Shown piece by piece: positions 34,901 to 42,869 of a stretch of 64,000 nucleotides of DNA (positions within the stretch are counted from its first letter, which is position 1; every line of letters starts with the position of its first letter). Made by a program: the position numbers and the translations under genes. Source of the DNA: Sphingobacterium multivorum (GTDB taxonomy: Bacteria > Bacteroidota > Bacteroidia > Sphingobacteriales > Sphingobacteriaceae); contig NZ_UAUU01000003.1 of NCBI RefSeq assembly GCF_900457465.1, positions 91,063 through 155,062 of the forward strand, in the 5' to 3' direction. Under the pieces are notes generated by a model that saw only the letters and a program-made list of their open reading frames with translations, was not told the DNA's origin and did no database searches.

Positions 34901-36715
34901 GCCCTGGAATACCAGTTCTTTCGCAACCAAAATGTCACTGAAGAAGAAGCCGAAAAAAGGCTTAACATTATGTATGCTATCATGGATACTCACTATGAAA
35001 AGATCAAAACGCTTGAACCAGACCAGGACGAAACACACAATTATCGGTTAATGCTTTCCCGGATTGACAGAAGAAAGATGTCGCCCAAAGTTGAGCAGAA
35101 AGACAATAATTTAGTCATTGATTTTAATCCCGAGATTGATGACGAATTGAAACGTCATAGCGAAGAGGTCTTTAAGGAAAACTCCAATTTTATGCGTTAC
35201 ACATCACTGAAACTTTGGGGAACTTCAAAATTTAACCCTGAAAGGGGTAATTATGGCTCATATCCGCAATATGATGAGAATCCCAGTCACGCTATGCGGG
35301 AGGTAAGGGAATTGGTCGATAATCTTAATAATGGAGATGATACATTTTTCCTGTTTAATCATGCATCTCCTGCTTTCGCTTGTTACGCGCTGATTAAAGA
35401 ACATGCTGATGGAATTTCCGAGGAGGATCTTCTTTTTTGTCGAGATGTTGTGCATAGTTACTCTAATGCACACCTTACCGCAACTTATGACTACCAGATT
35501 TCAGATGGGGTTGAAATCGCTATTAACGCGCTTCCATATTTATATGATCGTTATCCGGAAGATCGTGATCATTACGATAGGATTTTATTGTTAACCTTGT
35601 TCGACAAACACTCGATCGGCGAATATAAACGTGTTTGCGATTATGCAATCGAAGCAATAAATAACAATCTTTACAAAATTGCTCCCGATAGAGCCCATCA
35701 AATTTTCCGTGGGTATCTTGCGTTCTCTGGCAAATTTAGAGCTGCTGAACAAACTATTCTTTCATCCTCGCGTAGCAGACATTACAGGTATTCACAGCAT
35801 GAAGTAGTAGACAAGTTCACTACTGATCATGCTGCCGAACTTAAAGCACTTTTGGGAGATACGCTACCAGTTGATAAAACGGATACCACTTCATTAGATA
35901 TTGACACTTTGGAGTTAGCATTTAATTTGGTTCCAACTGATACTAAAAACGAGGATCTTCTCGATTTCGTCAGGGAAGCTCTGCCGATTTTGTGCAAAAA
36001 GCTGTTAGTCGAGGATGACCGTGATGAGGAACCGGAAAATATTGACTACAAGATGCGGCATAGGTTTTTCGAACGTGCGGCGCACTTTATTTTGAAAAGG
36101 GATATTAAAACCGTTAATGATTGGATCAAACCTTTCGTAAATTCTTTTGGCATTACAAGAGAGTCTGGAGATTTTTTGCAAGAAATAATTTTTGCCGAAG
36201 ACAAGTTGCGGTCATATGAACCGTTCTGGATTATTTGGGATAACTTTTACGAAACCATTAAAAATATAACGGCTATAGGGGGGGATCGCTTCACAAACCC
36301 AATAATTCACAACTATTTACTAGCCTGGCCCTATTGGAAACAAACGGCAAAAGAATGGTTCAGTCTTAAAGAGCGTGAAAAACTTTTCTTTAGCAAAGTC
36401 TGTAAGGAAATGGGGAGTCATCCGGCAGTACTATATGGTATCGCTAAATTTTTAAATGAGATTGGTTCCATTTTCCTTAGTGAAGGTGTGATTTGGATAA
36501 GTGACATGCTAACGAAAAATCCTAAACTGCAAACCAGCAAACAGCAAATCAACACTATTTACTATCTTGAGATCCTGGTAAGAAAATATGTGTATCTCAA
36601 TCGAACCAAACTCAAAACAGACCGATATACGAAATCTAAGTTATTGGTGATTTTGGAGTTTTTAATTAACAAGGCTTCCGTAAATGCTTATTTGTTACGC
36701 GAGGATATATTATAA
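31967..36715 (+). CDS. Avs-like STAND NTPase with Mrr-type nuclease domain (putative antiphage sensor-effector)
   Basis: 1582 residues. The N-terminal 150 residues look like an Mrr/restriction-endonuclease fold: TGIETEP (E49) followed by VIGFQAKFYD (Q63-x-K65). A P-loop NTPase follows: Walker A GEGGSGKT (214-221), Walker B KIMVIDSAE (273-281) and a sensor-like FFTTRYSY (308-314). About 1100 residues of helical, repeat-like sequence follow and could form the ligand-sensing arm. This order and length match Avs4-type (Mrr-STAND) antiphage proteins, which recognise a phage protein, oligomerise and cut DNA. The match is by architecture and recall, not by a search. The 31-base gap to the insertion sequence means its original promoter is displaced. 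Confidence 0.72.
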   Translation: MIDINWNNFKAKFNERETKAFESLAYLLFCSEFNIKFGIFRFKNQTGIETEPITINNEVIGFQAKFYDTKIADNKDDIIDSLEKAKRENPVLARIILYINQEVSESTKKGVKKPQYLLDIENAANKIEVKLEWRVPSHFEVQLALPANERIAEYFFSLGKNIIDFISEIKAHTENILHAIQSDIDFSGSKIKVDRSTLIEDLDKVTNQVALIAGEGGSGKTAIIKDIFAKGDKPIYVFKAAELNLSHIADLFKKFGDFNLSDFINAHVEETKKIMVIDSAEKLADLENQDAFKELLSVLLKNNWKIFFTTRYSYLDDLAFQLLEVYRLQFDIVRIENLKKEELEEIAKAYKFQLPSNEKVLKIITNLFYLDEFLSQYQSFDSKTDLANFKAALWLKKIQNSTFKKNNTHLEREKCFLQLASTRCETGHFYINGEQLNNSILALLVSDEIIKYEGSQNGYFITHDIYEEWALDRIIEREYKSLTTYNAFFEKIGTSLPIRRAFRHWLSEKLSDSIDLIKPFIETVFTSSTIPSFWKDEMLISVLLSEYSQQFFVVFEKLLLANDKTRLKKIIFLLRTACKEVNKMFYQNSEILNEVSFDSTYLITQPKGKGWEYCIAFIYQHISDIQISELSLMLALMDEWTSFSKKGDATRFAALFALHFYKESKKDKETYYHEKIEKMFLSVFLSGTAEIKDEITTVIDELMASELNDRHRPNDDLLESILTVENNAVNFIYQLPEQVLRLVDRFWYQQPKDRHLMDFGGYSTEKYYSIPSRWHHAYFPASAYQTPVYWALQSSFAKTLRFIIDFTNRAIIDYAASGFDDSVSEIEVIIEDQTTTKQFISSGIWSIYRGNGSPVSPYLIQSYHMALEKYLLEVCEWADAEVMKKWLLYMLKNTRSASITAIVTSVVLAFQDKFFDIAAILFKNYEFLKHENWRLMGEHQTSSLYSIGTGMAAKNKLHETDRQATLKQPHRKSSLEHRALEYQFFRNQNVTEEEAEKRLNIMYAIMDTHYEKIKTLEPDQDETHNYRLMLSRIDRRKMSPKVEQKDNNLVIDFNPEIDDELKRHSEEVFKENSNFMRYTSLKLWGTSKFNPERGNYGSYPQYDENPSHAMREVRELVDNLNNGDDTFFLFNHASPAFACYALIKEHADGISEEDLLFCRDVVHSYSNAHLTATYDYQISDGVEIAINALPYLYDRYPEDRDHYDRILLLTLFDKHSIGEYKRVCDYAIEAINNNLYKIAPDRAHQIFRGYLAFSGKFRAAEQTILSSSRSRHYRYSQHEVVDKFTTDHAAELKALLGDTLPVDKTDTTSLDIDTLELAFNLVPTDTKNEDLLDFVREALPILCKKLLVEDDRDEEPENIDYKMRHRFFERAAHFILKRDIKTVNDWIKPFVNSFGITRESGDFLQEIIFAEDKLRSYEPFWIIWDNFYETIKNITAIGGDRFTNPIIHNYLLAWPYWKQTAKEWFSLKEREKLFFSKVCKEMGSHPAVLYGIAKFLNEIGSIFLSEGVIWISDMLTKNPKLQTSKQQINTIYYLEILVRKYVYLNRTKLKTDRYTKSKLLVILEFLINKASVNAYLLREDIL

Positions 36716-37103
36716 GCATAGATCTAACAATTCGAAAATCTAGCTTTTGGTTATTACCTAGCTCCTTTTAAATGGTTTCTACTGTTGTTACCGATTAAAG
36801 TTTTAAAACCATTTCGGTTGGTTATGCTCTGGAAGGAGTTATCGAACACCAATTTTTATCTAGAAGGTTGGTGCTTAGATTTTTTGAAATTTAGGTATGG
36901 ACATTTATATCAATATCCTACCGAACCGCAGAAATGATTTAAAAAGACAAAAATAACTAATTGATAAATCATAGTTTAATGAAAGTGGAAAAGAGGACAA
37001 TCAAAATTGATCGTCCTCTATTTATCTCCCTAAATCTAATCTAAGGACTTCTTTAGTTTTTTAAATGAATTTGCATCTATTTAAAAACTATTATCACTAT
37101 TTG
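36716..37103. other. Non-coding gap between the STAND gene and integrase, with hairpins
   Basis: No gene is seen. Several inverted repeats occur, for example CACCAA...TTGGTG near 36849-36875 and AAATGGTTT...AAACCATTT further left. The stretch reads as island filler between two convergent genes. Confidence 0.4.
36992..37019. terminator. Bidirectional terminator between STAND gene and integrase
   Basis: AGAGGAC (36992-36998) pairs with GTCCTCT (37013-37019), and the inner ATCAA/TTGAT extends the stem past one mismatch. A- and T-rich flanks on both sides would serve the two convergent genes. Confidence 0.6.
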
Positions 37104-38315
37104 CTAATTAAACTTTTGTCTTAAACGTTTCATGTCATCACTTATTTTTACATCTACTATTTTAGCATAATGCTGTGTCTGTTTTAAAGATTTATGTCCC
37201 ATCATTTTAGACACGGTTTCTAATGGAATTCTATTAGTTAAAGTTACTGTGGTCGCAAAAGTGTGACGAGCCATATGAAAGGTTAGCGTTTTATTTATTC
37301 CACATAAGTCTGCTATTTCCTTTAAATAGGCATTCATTTTTTGATTTGAAAAACATGGGAAGACTTTGTCATCTAAGGTAGATGTCTCAGTTGAATATTT
37401 GTCAATCATTTGAATTGCCGGATTAAGTAAAGGAATCTTAGTAAGATTAAGCGTTTTTGTTCTTTGATACGAAATCCATTTTTTTCCATCTACTCCTGTA
37501 AAAAACTGGTTATGAATTAATTTGTATACGTCAGTATATGCTAAACCGGTAAAACATGAAAATGCAAAAATATCTCTTACAATTTCTAAACGTTTTATTG
37601 AAAAGCTTTTGTTCATAAGACATTCCAGTTCTTCTTCCGTTAAAAATTCCTTGATTACATCTTTTCGTAGCAGTTTAAACTGGTGAAAGGGATCTTTCTT
37701 AAGCCATCCAGATTTAATACAATGTAGAACGATCTTTTTAAAATTACCAATATATTTCGAAGCCGTATTTTGACTACAATTTCTAATCGTTTTAAGCCAA
37801 AAATCGTAGTCTTTTACAAACTCGTAATCCAATTTTCTTATTTCAATGTCATCACAATTGTATTTCCATTGTATAAATTCGCGAGTATGCGAAAGACTTG
37901 TTTCAAATCTTTTTATTGTTCCTATTGCATACCCCTTTCCCTCCAGGGCTTTCATTTTATCGTTTTCAAGTTGGAATATTTGTAGGATAAACTTTCTATC
38001 ATCAGTATTGCCAAAAAGTAAATCGAATAAATTTTTTGTTGTAACGTCTTCTCCATTTGCTATGAGTTCTCTTTTGGCTTCATAGATTTTTGAAACTAAA
38101 GCATCAAGATAATGATTGATAGATTTAGCATCTTCTTTATTTCCTGTTGCCCTATTTGCTCCTTGGTTCCAACGATCTTTAAACCAGTTTCTTTTGGTTG
38201 AAAATTCTTTTGAAATACCATTTATGGTAATTCTACCATATAAAAGTCTTTCTGTCCCTTTACTGAATTTTGTTTTCTTCAAAAAGAAAAGTAATCCAAA
38301 GCTTTTTTCTAACAT
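37104..38315 (-). CDS. Tyrosine recombinase/integrase of the Bacteroidota SAM-like type
   Basis: 403 residues: an N-terminal Arm-binding segment (RLLYGRITINGISKEFSTKR), a SAM-like core-binding domain and the catalytic domain. Catalytic residues are visible as HMARHTFATT (His-x2-Arg), MGHKSLKQTQHYAK (His and the nucleophile Tyr). The position of the first catalytic Arg reads GLAYTDVYKL with Ala, a variation I recall in related integrases. The gene lies next to tRNA-Ser and a degenerate tRNA 3' half, so it is probably the integrase of the island that carries the STAND gene. Confidence 0.88.
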   Translation of the reverse strand: MLEKSFGLLFFLKKTKFSKGTERLLYGRITINGISKEFSTKRNWFKDRWNQGANRATGNKEDAKSINHYLDALVSKIYEAKRELIANGEDVTTKNLFDLLFGNTDDRKFILQIFQLENDKMKALEGKGYAIGTIKRFETSLSHTREFIQWKYNCDDIEIRKLDYEFVKDYDFWLKTIRNCSQNTASKYIGNFKKIVLHCIKSGWLKKDPFHQFKLLRKDVIKEFLTEEELECLMNKSFSIKRLEIVRDIFAFSCFTGLAYTDVYKLIHNQFFTGVDGKKWISYQRTKTLNLTKIPLLNPAIQMIDKYSTETSTLDDKVFPCFSNQKMNAYLKEIADLCGINKTLTFHMARHTFATTVTLTNRIPLETVSKMMGHKSLKQTQHYAKIVDVKISDDMKRLRQKFN

Positions 38316-38415
38316 AAATAAAAATTTAATGGTTTAACAAAGTTCGGATTGATGCTACTTTTTTACAAGATGTAAACCTGCTTAACTAGTTAGCTGGCAA
38401 GGGTTTCAGCGTTTG

Positions 38416-38454
38416 ATCGTGGCAACTTTTTAAAATATAATAGGTTGCCACGAT
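38416..38454. terminator. Perfect 11-bp hairpin near the island end
   Basis: ATCGTGGCAAC (38416-38426) and GTTGCCACGAT (38444-38454) pair perfectly. The arm resembles that of the tRNA-Ser terminator at 38638-38670, so this may be a duplicated piece of it or a recombination-site feature. Confidence 0.5.
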
Positions 38455-38508
38455 TAACGCTTTCTATTTCTGAGGATTTCTGTATTTTTTGTTGGTTGGC
38501 GATAAATA

Positions 38509-38543
38509 AAAATGCCTGCAAATAGTGTATTTACAGGCATTTT
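38509..38543 (-). terminator. Terminator downstream of the tRNA 3' remnant
   Basis: On the minus strand a 16-bp stem with one wobble (arms AAAATGCCTGTAAATA and TATTTGCAGGCATTTT) and a 3-base loop is followed by a T-rich stretch. It lies 23 bases after the end of the degenerate tRNA half, as a native tRNA terminator would. Confidence 0.65.
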
Positions 38544-38565
38544 GTATTTTATAAATATCGCTTTT

Positions 38566-38616
38566 TGCAGAGAGGAAGGGATTCGAACCTTATGGCTCAA
38601 AACCGCTTCCAGAGCG
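38566..38616 (-). pseudogene. Degenerate tRNA 3' half (serine-type)
   Basis: The minus strand reads from an anticodon-loop-like CTGGAA through a variable arm to the T-loop GGTTCGAATCCC and an acceptor-like end CTCTCTGCA. No matching 5' half exists. The T-stem has mismatches (TAAGG against CCCTT), unlike the perfect stem of the intact neighbour, so it cannot be a working tRNA. It resembles the tRNA fragment left at one end of an integrative element, though it is not an exact copy of the adjacent gene. Confidence 0.5.
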
Positions 38617-38637
38617 TATTTTATAGTGCTAAAAACA

Positions 38638-38670
38638 AAAATGCCACGAATAGCGATTATTCGTGGCAAT
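38638..38670 (-). terminator. tRNA-Ser terminator
   Basis: On the minus strand TGCCACGAATA and TATTCGTGGCA pair perfectly around a short loop and are followed by a T-rich tail, about 10 bases after the tRNA-Ser 3' end. Confidence 0.7.
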
Positions 38671-38679
38671 TGTACCATT

Positions 38680-38770
38680 TGGCGGAAAGGGAGGGATTCG
38701 AACCCTCGATACAGTCATCCCGTATACAGTCTTTCCAGGACTGCTCATTCGACCACTCTGACACCTTTCC
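38680..38770 (-). tRNA. tRNA-Ser (anticodon GGA), CCA encoded
   Basis: On the minus strand the acceptor arms GGAAAGG and CCTTTCC pair perfectly. The anticodon arm CAGTC-CTGGAAA-GACTG gives anticodon GGA. A long variable arm (class II tRNA) is followed by a perfect T-arm GAGGG-TTCGAAT-CCCTC, discriminator G and an encoded CCA. The gene is complete and marks the right border of the island. Confidence 0.93.
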
Positions 38771-38914
38771 GTGTTTCAGTGCACAAATGTAGTAATTTTT
38801 TAATTTATTGCAACCTTATTCGTATTATTTACCATCCAATTTATTATATTCTATTGAGCCTAAGCCTATTGTTTTTATTTTTTAATGAATAAAACTTATT
38901 CCTTATTTTTCGGA

Positions 38915-39385
38915 ATGACAAATAATTATTTCGACATAAAAGGGGTGGTCCTTGACATAGCGCTAAAACGCACCAGGGAACGTATTACAATGATAGAATC
39001 TGCTTTGGAAACCGCACGGGATTCAAGCAATGACGATACAAAAAGTAGTGCTGGAGACAAATATGAGACGTCACGTGAAATGATCCAACAGGACATTAAT
39101 CGCTACCAGAAACAACTCGTGGAAGCCAATAAAGATCTGCAGCAACTGATCAGTATAGAATCATTATCAAATGATGTAATTGATGTCGTCAGATTAGGAA
39201 CACTTGTTCAAACCAATGTTGGACTATATTTGATCGCCACAAGTATCGGAGCTGTAAAAATAGGGACCAATAATATCTTCGTTATCTCGCCTGCATCTCC
39301 AATTGGACAACTACTTATCGGGAAAAAAATAGGTGATAGTTTTGTTTTTAATAACGTTAATCAAAAAGTTATTGCAATTTACTAG
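38915..39385 (+). CDS. GreA/GreB C-terminal-domain-like protein
   Basis: About 156 residues from MTNNYFDIKGVV (38915); an in-frame start at 38885 is possible but is partly in tRNA-flanking DNA. An N-terminal helical coiled region (RERITMIESALETARDSS and onward) leads to a small beta domain with ASPIGQLLIGKKIGDSF, like the SPxGxALLGKxxGD motif of Gre factors. Bacteroidota often carry such short Gre-like proteins, frequently mis-annotated as 3-oxoacyl-ACP synthase. The acidic tip that defines true GreA action is not evident, so an exact role is uncertain. Confidence 0.65.
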   Translation: MTNNYFDIKGVVLDIALKRTRERITMIESALETARDSSNDDTKSSAGDKYETSREMIQQDINRYQKQLVEANKDLQQLISIESLSNDVIDVVRLGTLVQTNVGLYLIATSIGAVKIGTNNIFVISPASPIGQLLIGKKIGDSFVFNNVNQKVIAIY

Positions 39386-39459
39386 GTGATGAAAATACCG
39401 AAAAATTAAACAATATGCCGATGCATCTGTTCTTATTTAGTACAGAAACAAAGAATGAC

Positions 39460-39972
39460 ATGAAATTCAATAGTTTACTTTTAATCTTCTTGCTTGGTGC
39501 TGCACTATTTATTCACTCTTGTAGATCGCCCGAGTCGGACGAAAAACTAAGATCAAAAATCGAGACAGCGTTGGAAACTACTGTGGGCATCGGAGTCGAT
39601 GTCGAGGAGGGTAATGTAACCTTGAATGGACAAATAGGTTCAGACTCTCTCAAGCAGGACATAGAAAACAAAACAAAGCTAGCCGGAGGAGAGGATATCA
39701 AATCCATTCACAACAATATTGTCGTAAATCTTCCTGAACCAGAAGATGCCCGTGAAAAATATCATGAAATTTTGGGCGGCGCGATAGATTCTACCTTAAC
39801 ACGAGATGTTAACCTTGTTCTGGAAGATTTTCCGACCATTACAGCACAGGTTAAAGAAGGGATTATAATTGCAACGGGTAATCTTGAAAAATCAAAAATA
39901 GATACACTCAAGAAACGATTGGAACATATCAAGCCCAAAGGTATTGATATAAAAGGGGTCACAAGCCGATAG
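39460..39972 (+). CDS. BON-domain lipoprotein
   Basis: 170 residues from MKFNSLLL (39460), chosen because it gives a clean lipoprotein signal with lipobox FIHSC. Two BON-type modules follow: IETALETTVGIGVDVEEGNVTLNGQIG, and a second around VNLVLEDFPTITAQVKEGIIIATG. BON proteins (OsmY/DolP type) bind phospholipid or protect envelope integrity. A terminator follows at 39983. Confidence 0.82.
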   Translation: MKFNSLLLIFLLGAALFIHSCRSPESDEKLRSKIETALETTVGIGVDVEEGNVTLNGQIGSDSLKQDIENKTKLAGGEDIKSIHNNIVVNLPEPEDAREKYHEILGGAIDSTLTRDVNLVLEDFPTITAQVKEGIIIATGNLEKSKIDTLKKRLEHIKPKGIDIKGVTSR

Positions 39973-39982
39973 CCTAAGAAAA

Positions 39983-40016
39983 AAAGAAGCTACCGTCAAT
40001 TGGCAGGCAGCTTCTT
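39983..40016. terminator. Terminator between the BON gene and tcdA
   Basis: AAAGAAGCT and AGCTTCTTT form the stem, with A-rich sequence on the left and T-rich on the right, serving the convergent genes. Confidence 0.7.
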
Positions 40017-40048
40017 TCATTTCTTCATATGTTTATTTAATACCTAAG

Positions 40049-40774
40049 TTAAGCATTTTCTATTAAATCTCGTATAGCAACAGAAGCTATTGCCCCACCA
40101 AAAGCCGCTGGTAGATAGGACATGGTGCCATAAGCGGACTTTTTAAAATTACTCCCATCGGTATACAATAATGAATCCTTGTTTGGAAGTTCGGTTGAAA
40201 ATGCCACTTTCACTCCATCACGTATACCATGTTTGCGCAATTTCTTACGGATATGTTGGGCCAACTTACAATTATAAGATTTACCGATATCAGCAATTTT
40301 TATTTTTGTCGGATCCACTTTGCCACCGGCACCCATTGAACTTACAAATGGTATATTGGCTTCTAACGCCCTCCGAATGAAAAATAGTTTCGGTGTAATA
40401 CTATCAATGGCTTCCACACAATAATCTGGCGCCAAATCTAATAAAGCGGGTATCTTTTCTGGAATGATAAAATCTTGTATTACGGTTAAATCCAATTCAG
40501 GATTAATGGCCAACAATCTTTCCCGCATAATTTCAGCTTTTGCTTCACCATGATTAGTTGCCAAGGCAGGCAATTGTCTATTACGGTTAGACGGATCCAC
40601 TGTGTCTCCATCGATAATGGTCATTTTCCCAACTCCCGCTCGGCATATAAATTCCGCAGCAAAGGATCCAACACCACCTAATCCCAAAACCATCACATGT
40701 GAATTTGCCAATTTTTCAACCGCTGATCGACCTATCAATGCTTCGGTACGTGACAGCCAACTTAAATCTTTCAT
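40049..40774 (-). CDS. tcdA: tRNA threonylcarbamoyladenosine dehydratase (ThiF/E1-like)
   Basis: 241 residues with the E1-like nucleotide-binding motif VLGLGGVGSFAAEFICRAGVG, the DGDTVDPSNRNRQ loop and DYCVEAIDSITPKL. The KSAYGTMSYLPAAFGG C-terminus is typical of TcdA (CsdL/YgdL). It forms cyclic t6A37 in ANN-decoding tRNAs using ATP. It is a single housekeeping gene on the minus strand. Confidence 0.9.
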   Translation of the reverse strand: MKDLSWLSRTEALIGRSAVEKLANSHVMVLGLGGVGSFAAEFICRAGVGKMTIIDGDTVDPSNRNRQLPALATNHGEAKAEIMRERLLAINPELDLTVIQDFIIPEKIPALLDLAPDYCVEAIDSITPKLFFIRRALEANIPFVSSMGAGGKVDPTKIKIADIGKSYNCKLAQHIRKKLRKHGIRDGVKVAFSTELPNKDSLLYTDGSNFKKSAYGTMSYLPAAFGGAIASVAIRDLIENA

Positions 40775-40852
40775 CTATCTAAATTTGTTTTTTTATATTT
40801 TCATGAAACCTTATAGCTATCCGACAACGTGAATAAACAGACTATGATGGCC

Positions 40853-41518
40853 TCACTTATTAAATACTTTCTTATAATTTTGGTATAAAGCCCGCTTTAG
40901 CTCCTCCAACTCGATCGATCTGATCCGAGCTACGTATTGATAAAGCGTTGTAATTTCTACGGTCGTATCTGTATCCGTTTCTAGAAACAATTGACTGAGT
41001 GAAATATTTTCCAAAAGCTCGTCTTGACTTCCATTTAAACAATGTCCACCTATTGAAAGATAGTACCCCTGATCAATTAATTGCCGAGCTAGTGTCCAAT
41101 TTTTCCGATAGCTATGGAAAACAACAGCTTCGTTAAAATTCACTTTTTTTAAACAACTGACAATCTCCTGAAAAGCTCGAACACAATGAATAATCAACGG
41201 TTTTCGATAAACTTGAGCCAGTTGAACCTGTCGATCAAAGACCTGCAGCTGCTGGATGAGGGGAATAGCAATATTTTTATCCAAACCGCATTCGCCTATC
41301 GCCAAAACTTGAGCCTGTTTTAATCCTCCTTTCATTAAGGCTAAAGCAAGTTCAGAATTCCCGTCTATATACCATGGATGTAACCCGATGGAGCAATCTG
41401 TTTCAGTGATTTCTTCAGCATGATTCAATGCGATATTCTTCACCGAGAGAATCGCGCGCTCTTTGATCGGATAATTCCGATGAGTATGTAGATCGATATA
41501 AGGAACTTGTGGTACCAA
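40853..41518 (-). CDS. TatD-family metal-dependent hydrolase
   Basis: 221 residues, short for TatD (about 260). Metal-site pieces are visible: YIDLHTHRN (HxH), AIGECGLDKN (Glu), LIIHCVRAFQE (His), VVFHSYRKN (His) and LETDTDTTVEI (Asp). Members act as deoxyribonucleases or related hydrolases. Bacteroidota carry such a compact form beside pabB or tcdA-like genes. The substrate is not known. Confidence 0.82.
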   Translation of the reverse strand: MVPQVPYIDLHTHRNYPIKERAILSVKNIALNHAEEITETDCSIGLHPWYIDGNSELALALMKGGLKQAQVLAIGECGLDKNIAIPLIQQLQVFDRQVQLAQVYRKPLIIHCVRAFQEIVSCLKKVNFNEAVVFHSYRKNWTLARQLIDQGYYLSIGGHCLNGSQDELLENISLSQLFLETDTDTTVEITTLYQYVARIRSIELEELKRALYQNYKKVFNK

Positions 41519-41579
41519 TGGGACAAAGGTCGAAAAAATACTTGAAGCAAAAAATATTCTCTACAAATTTAGTATAGTT

Positions 41580-42866
41580 TTATTCTTTCAACTTTGCATC
41601 TAAAGCTTCAAGGATGGCGGAAGCTTTCAAAAGGCATTCTTGATACTCCTGATCTGCAGCAGCCTGATTGGTAACTGCTCCACCAGTATGAAAGGAAAGG
41701 TACCGTTTTTGTTTATTATACAGCAGTGAGCGGATGACTACATTAAAATCGAACTCATCATGTACAGTGTCAAAGTATCCGATAGACCCTGCATAGATAC
41801 CTCTCTTTCGAGCTTCAAGCTGATCGCAAATTTGCATAGCTGCAATTTTAGGAGCACCTGTCATCGAACCTGCAGGAAAGGTATTTCTAAATACATCCAC
41901 ATTGGCGACTTTTGGGTCTTGCATGCAGGTAATGGTAGAAATCATTTGATGCACTTGTTCGAAGGATTGAATCTCAAAAAGGCGAGTAGCCTCAACTGTT
42001 CCAGGAAGAGCACTTCGTGTCAAGTCATTACGCACCAAATCAACGATCATCACATTTTCCGCAATCTCCTTTTTTGACCTCAACATATCAGCTATAATCT
42101 GTCGGTCCTCTTCCGGGCTTGTTCCTCTTCTAGCTGTCCCTTTAATCGGTTGAGAAATCAGCTTTCCCTGCCTTTTCGCTAAAAATCGCTCCGGAGAAGC
42201 ACACATGATAAAATGATGTCCTACTCTGAAGAATGAACTAAATGGGGTAGGTGATAGGCAATTTAATTGATGATAAACTTCGAGCGGCGAGATGTCGGCG
42301 TTCTCCGCATAAAATTCCTGACAAAGGTTAACTTCATAAATGTCTCCACGTTGAATATGCGCTTGCACATCTTCAAATGCTTTGACGTACTCACTTTTTG
42401 TCCAACGCGATTGTACTTGCACTACGATTGGAGCTGCTAAAGGAATCTTCGTTTCGGAAATAGCTTGATAGATTTTAACTGGATCTTCAGCCTCTATATG
42501 CACTTGATTTGCCGTCCATCGGAGCGTAATCGCTGGCACGAAGAAATAAGTTTCCGGAAATTCGAGCTTATCCTTTCCCGTTGTCTGTAATTCCTCTATC
42601 TCATTCTTGAGGTCGTAGGATAGAAATCCAGGGATAAACTGAGATTGATGTAAATTCAAAAATGTATCGAGCTGATCAAATACATTTTCATTTGCACGGA
42701 AGGAGAATAATGCCTTGACAGCCAATACTTGCTCATATCTTCCCCATTGATCGGACATCCCATTACTATTAAAGAAAGAAATTTCATCAAATTGCCCCGA
42801 CCAATGCAGGGCTTTTTGATGAAATTTATCTTTAGAATCGAGAAGATCAAAACTTTCGATCCGCAT
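41580..42866 (-). CDS. pabB: Aminodeoxychorismate synthase component I
   Basis: 428 residues of the chorismate-binding fold (VNLCQEFYAENA, FSSFFRVGHHFIMCASPERFL, IADMLRSKKEIAENVMIVDL, FPAGSMTGAPKIAAMQI). The motif PIKGTARRG has Lys where anthranilate synthase TrpE has Ala (PIAGT), which marks a PabB that forms 4-amino-4-deoxychorismate for folate. It begins 3 bases from the end of the upstream purA gene, so the two are co-transcribed. Confidence 0.88.
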   Translation of the reverse strand: MRIESFDLLDSKDKFHQKALHWSGQFDEISFFNSNGMSDQWGRYEQVLAVKALFSFRANENVFDQLDTFLNLHQSQFIPGFLSYDLKNEIEELQTTGKDKLEFPETYFFVPAITLRWTANQVHIEAEDPVKIYQAISETKIPLAAPIVVQVQSRWTKSEYVKAFEDVQAHIQRGDIYEVNLCQEFYAENADISPLEVYHQLNCLSPTPFSSFFRVGHHFIMCASPERFLAKRQGKLISQPIKGTARRGTSPEEDRQIIADMLRSKKEIAENVMIVDLVRNDLTRSALPGTVEATRLFEIQSFEQVHQMISTITCMQDPKVANVDVFRNTFPAGSMTGAPKIAAMQICDQLEARKRGIYAGSIGYFDTVHDEFDFNVVIRSLLYNKQKRYLSFHTGGAVTNQAAADQEYQECLLKASAILEALDAKLKE

Positions 42867-42869
42867 AGT

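Larger units (their letters stand above)
38316..38884. other. Island end: three hairpins, a tRNA 3' remnant and tRNA-Ser
   Basis: There is no protein gene here. From left to right: hairpin 38416-38454, hairpin 38509-38543, tRNA 3' remnant 38566-38616, hairpin 38638-38670 and tRNA-Ser 38680-38770. The first and third hairpins share the arm sequence TCGTGGCAA. Frames open across the tRNA give text such as REGFEPSIQSSRIQS, which is tRNA read as protein. Confidence 0.6.

Noticed and set aside
37104..38315. A complete prophage around the integrase
   Set aside because: No capsid, terminase, portal or lysis genes are present; the integrase is the only phage-like gene.
29231..38770. CRISPR array in the defence island
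   Set aside because: No regularly spaced direct repeats; the inverted repeats there are isolated hairpins.
38512..38892. Open frames across the tRNA region
   Set aside because: The text REGFEPSIQSSRIQS is tRNA-Ser read as protein; no real gene.
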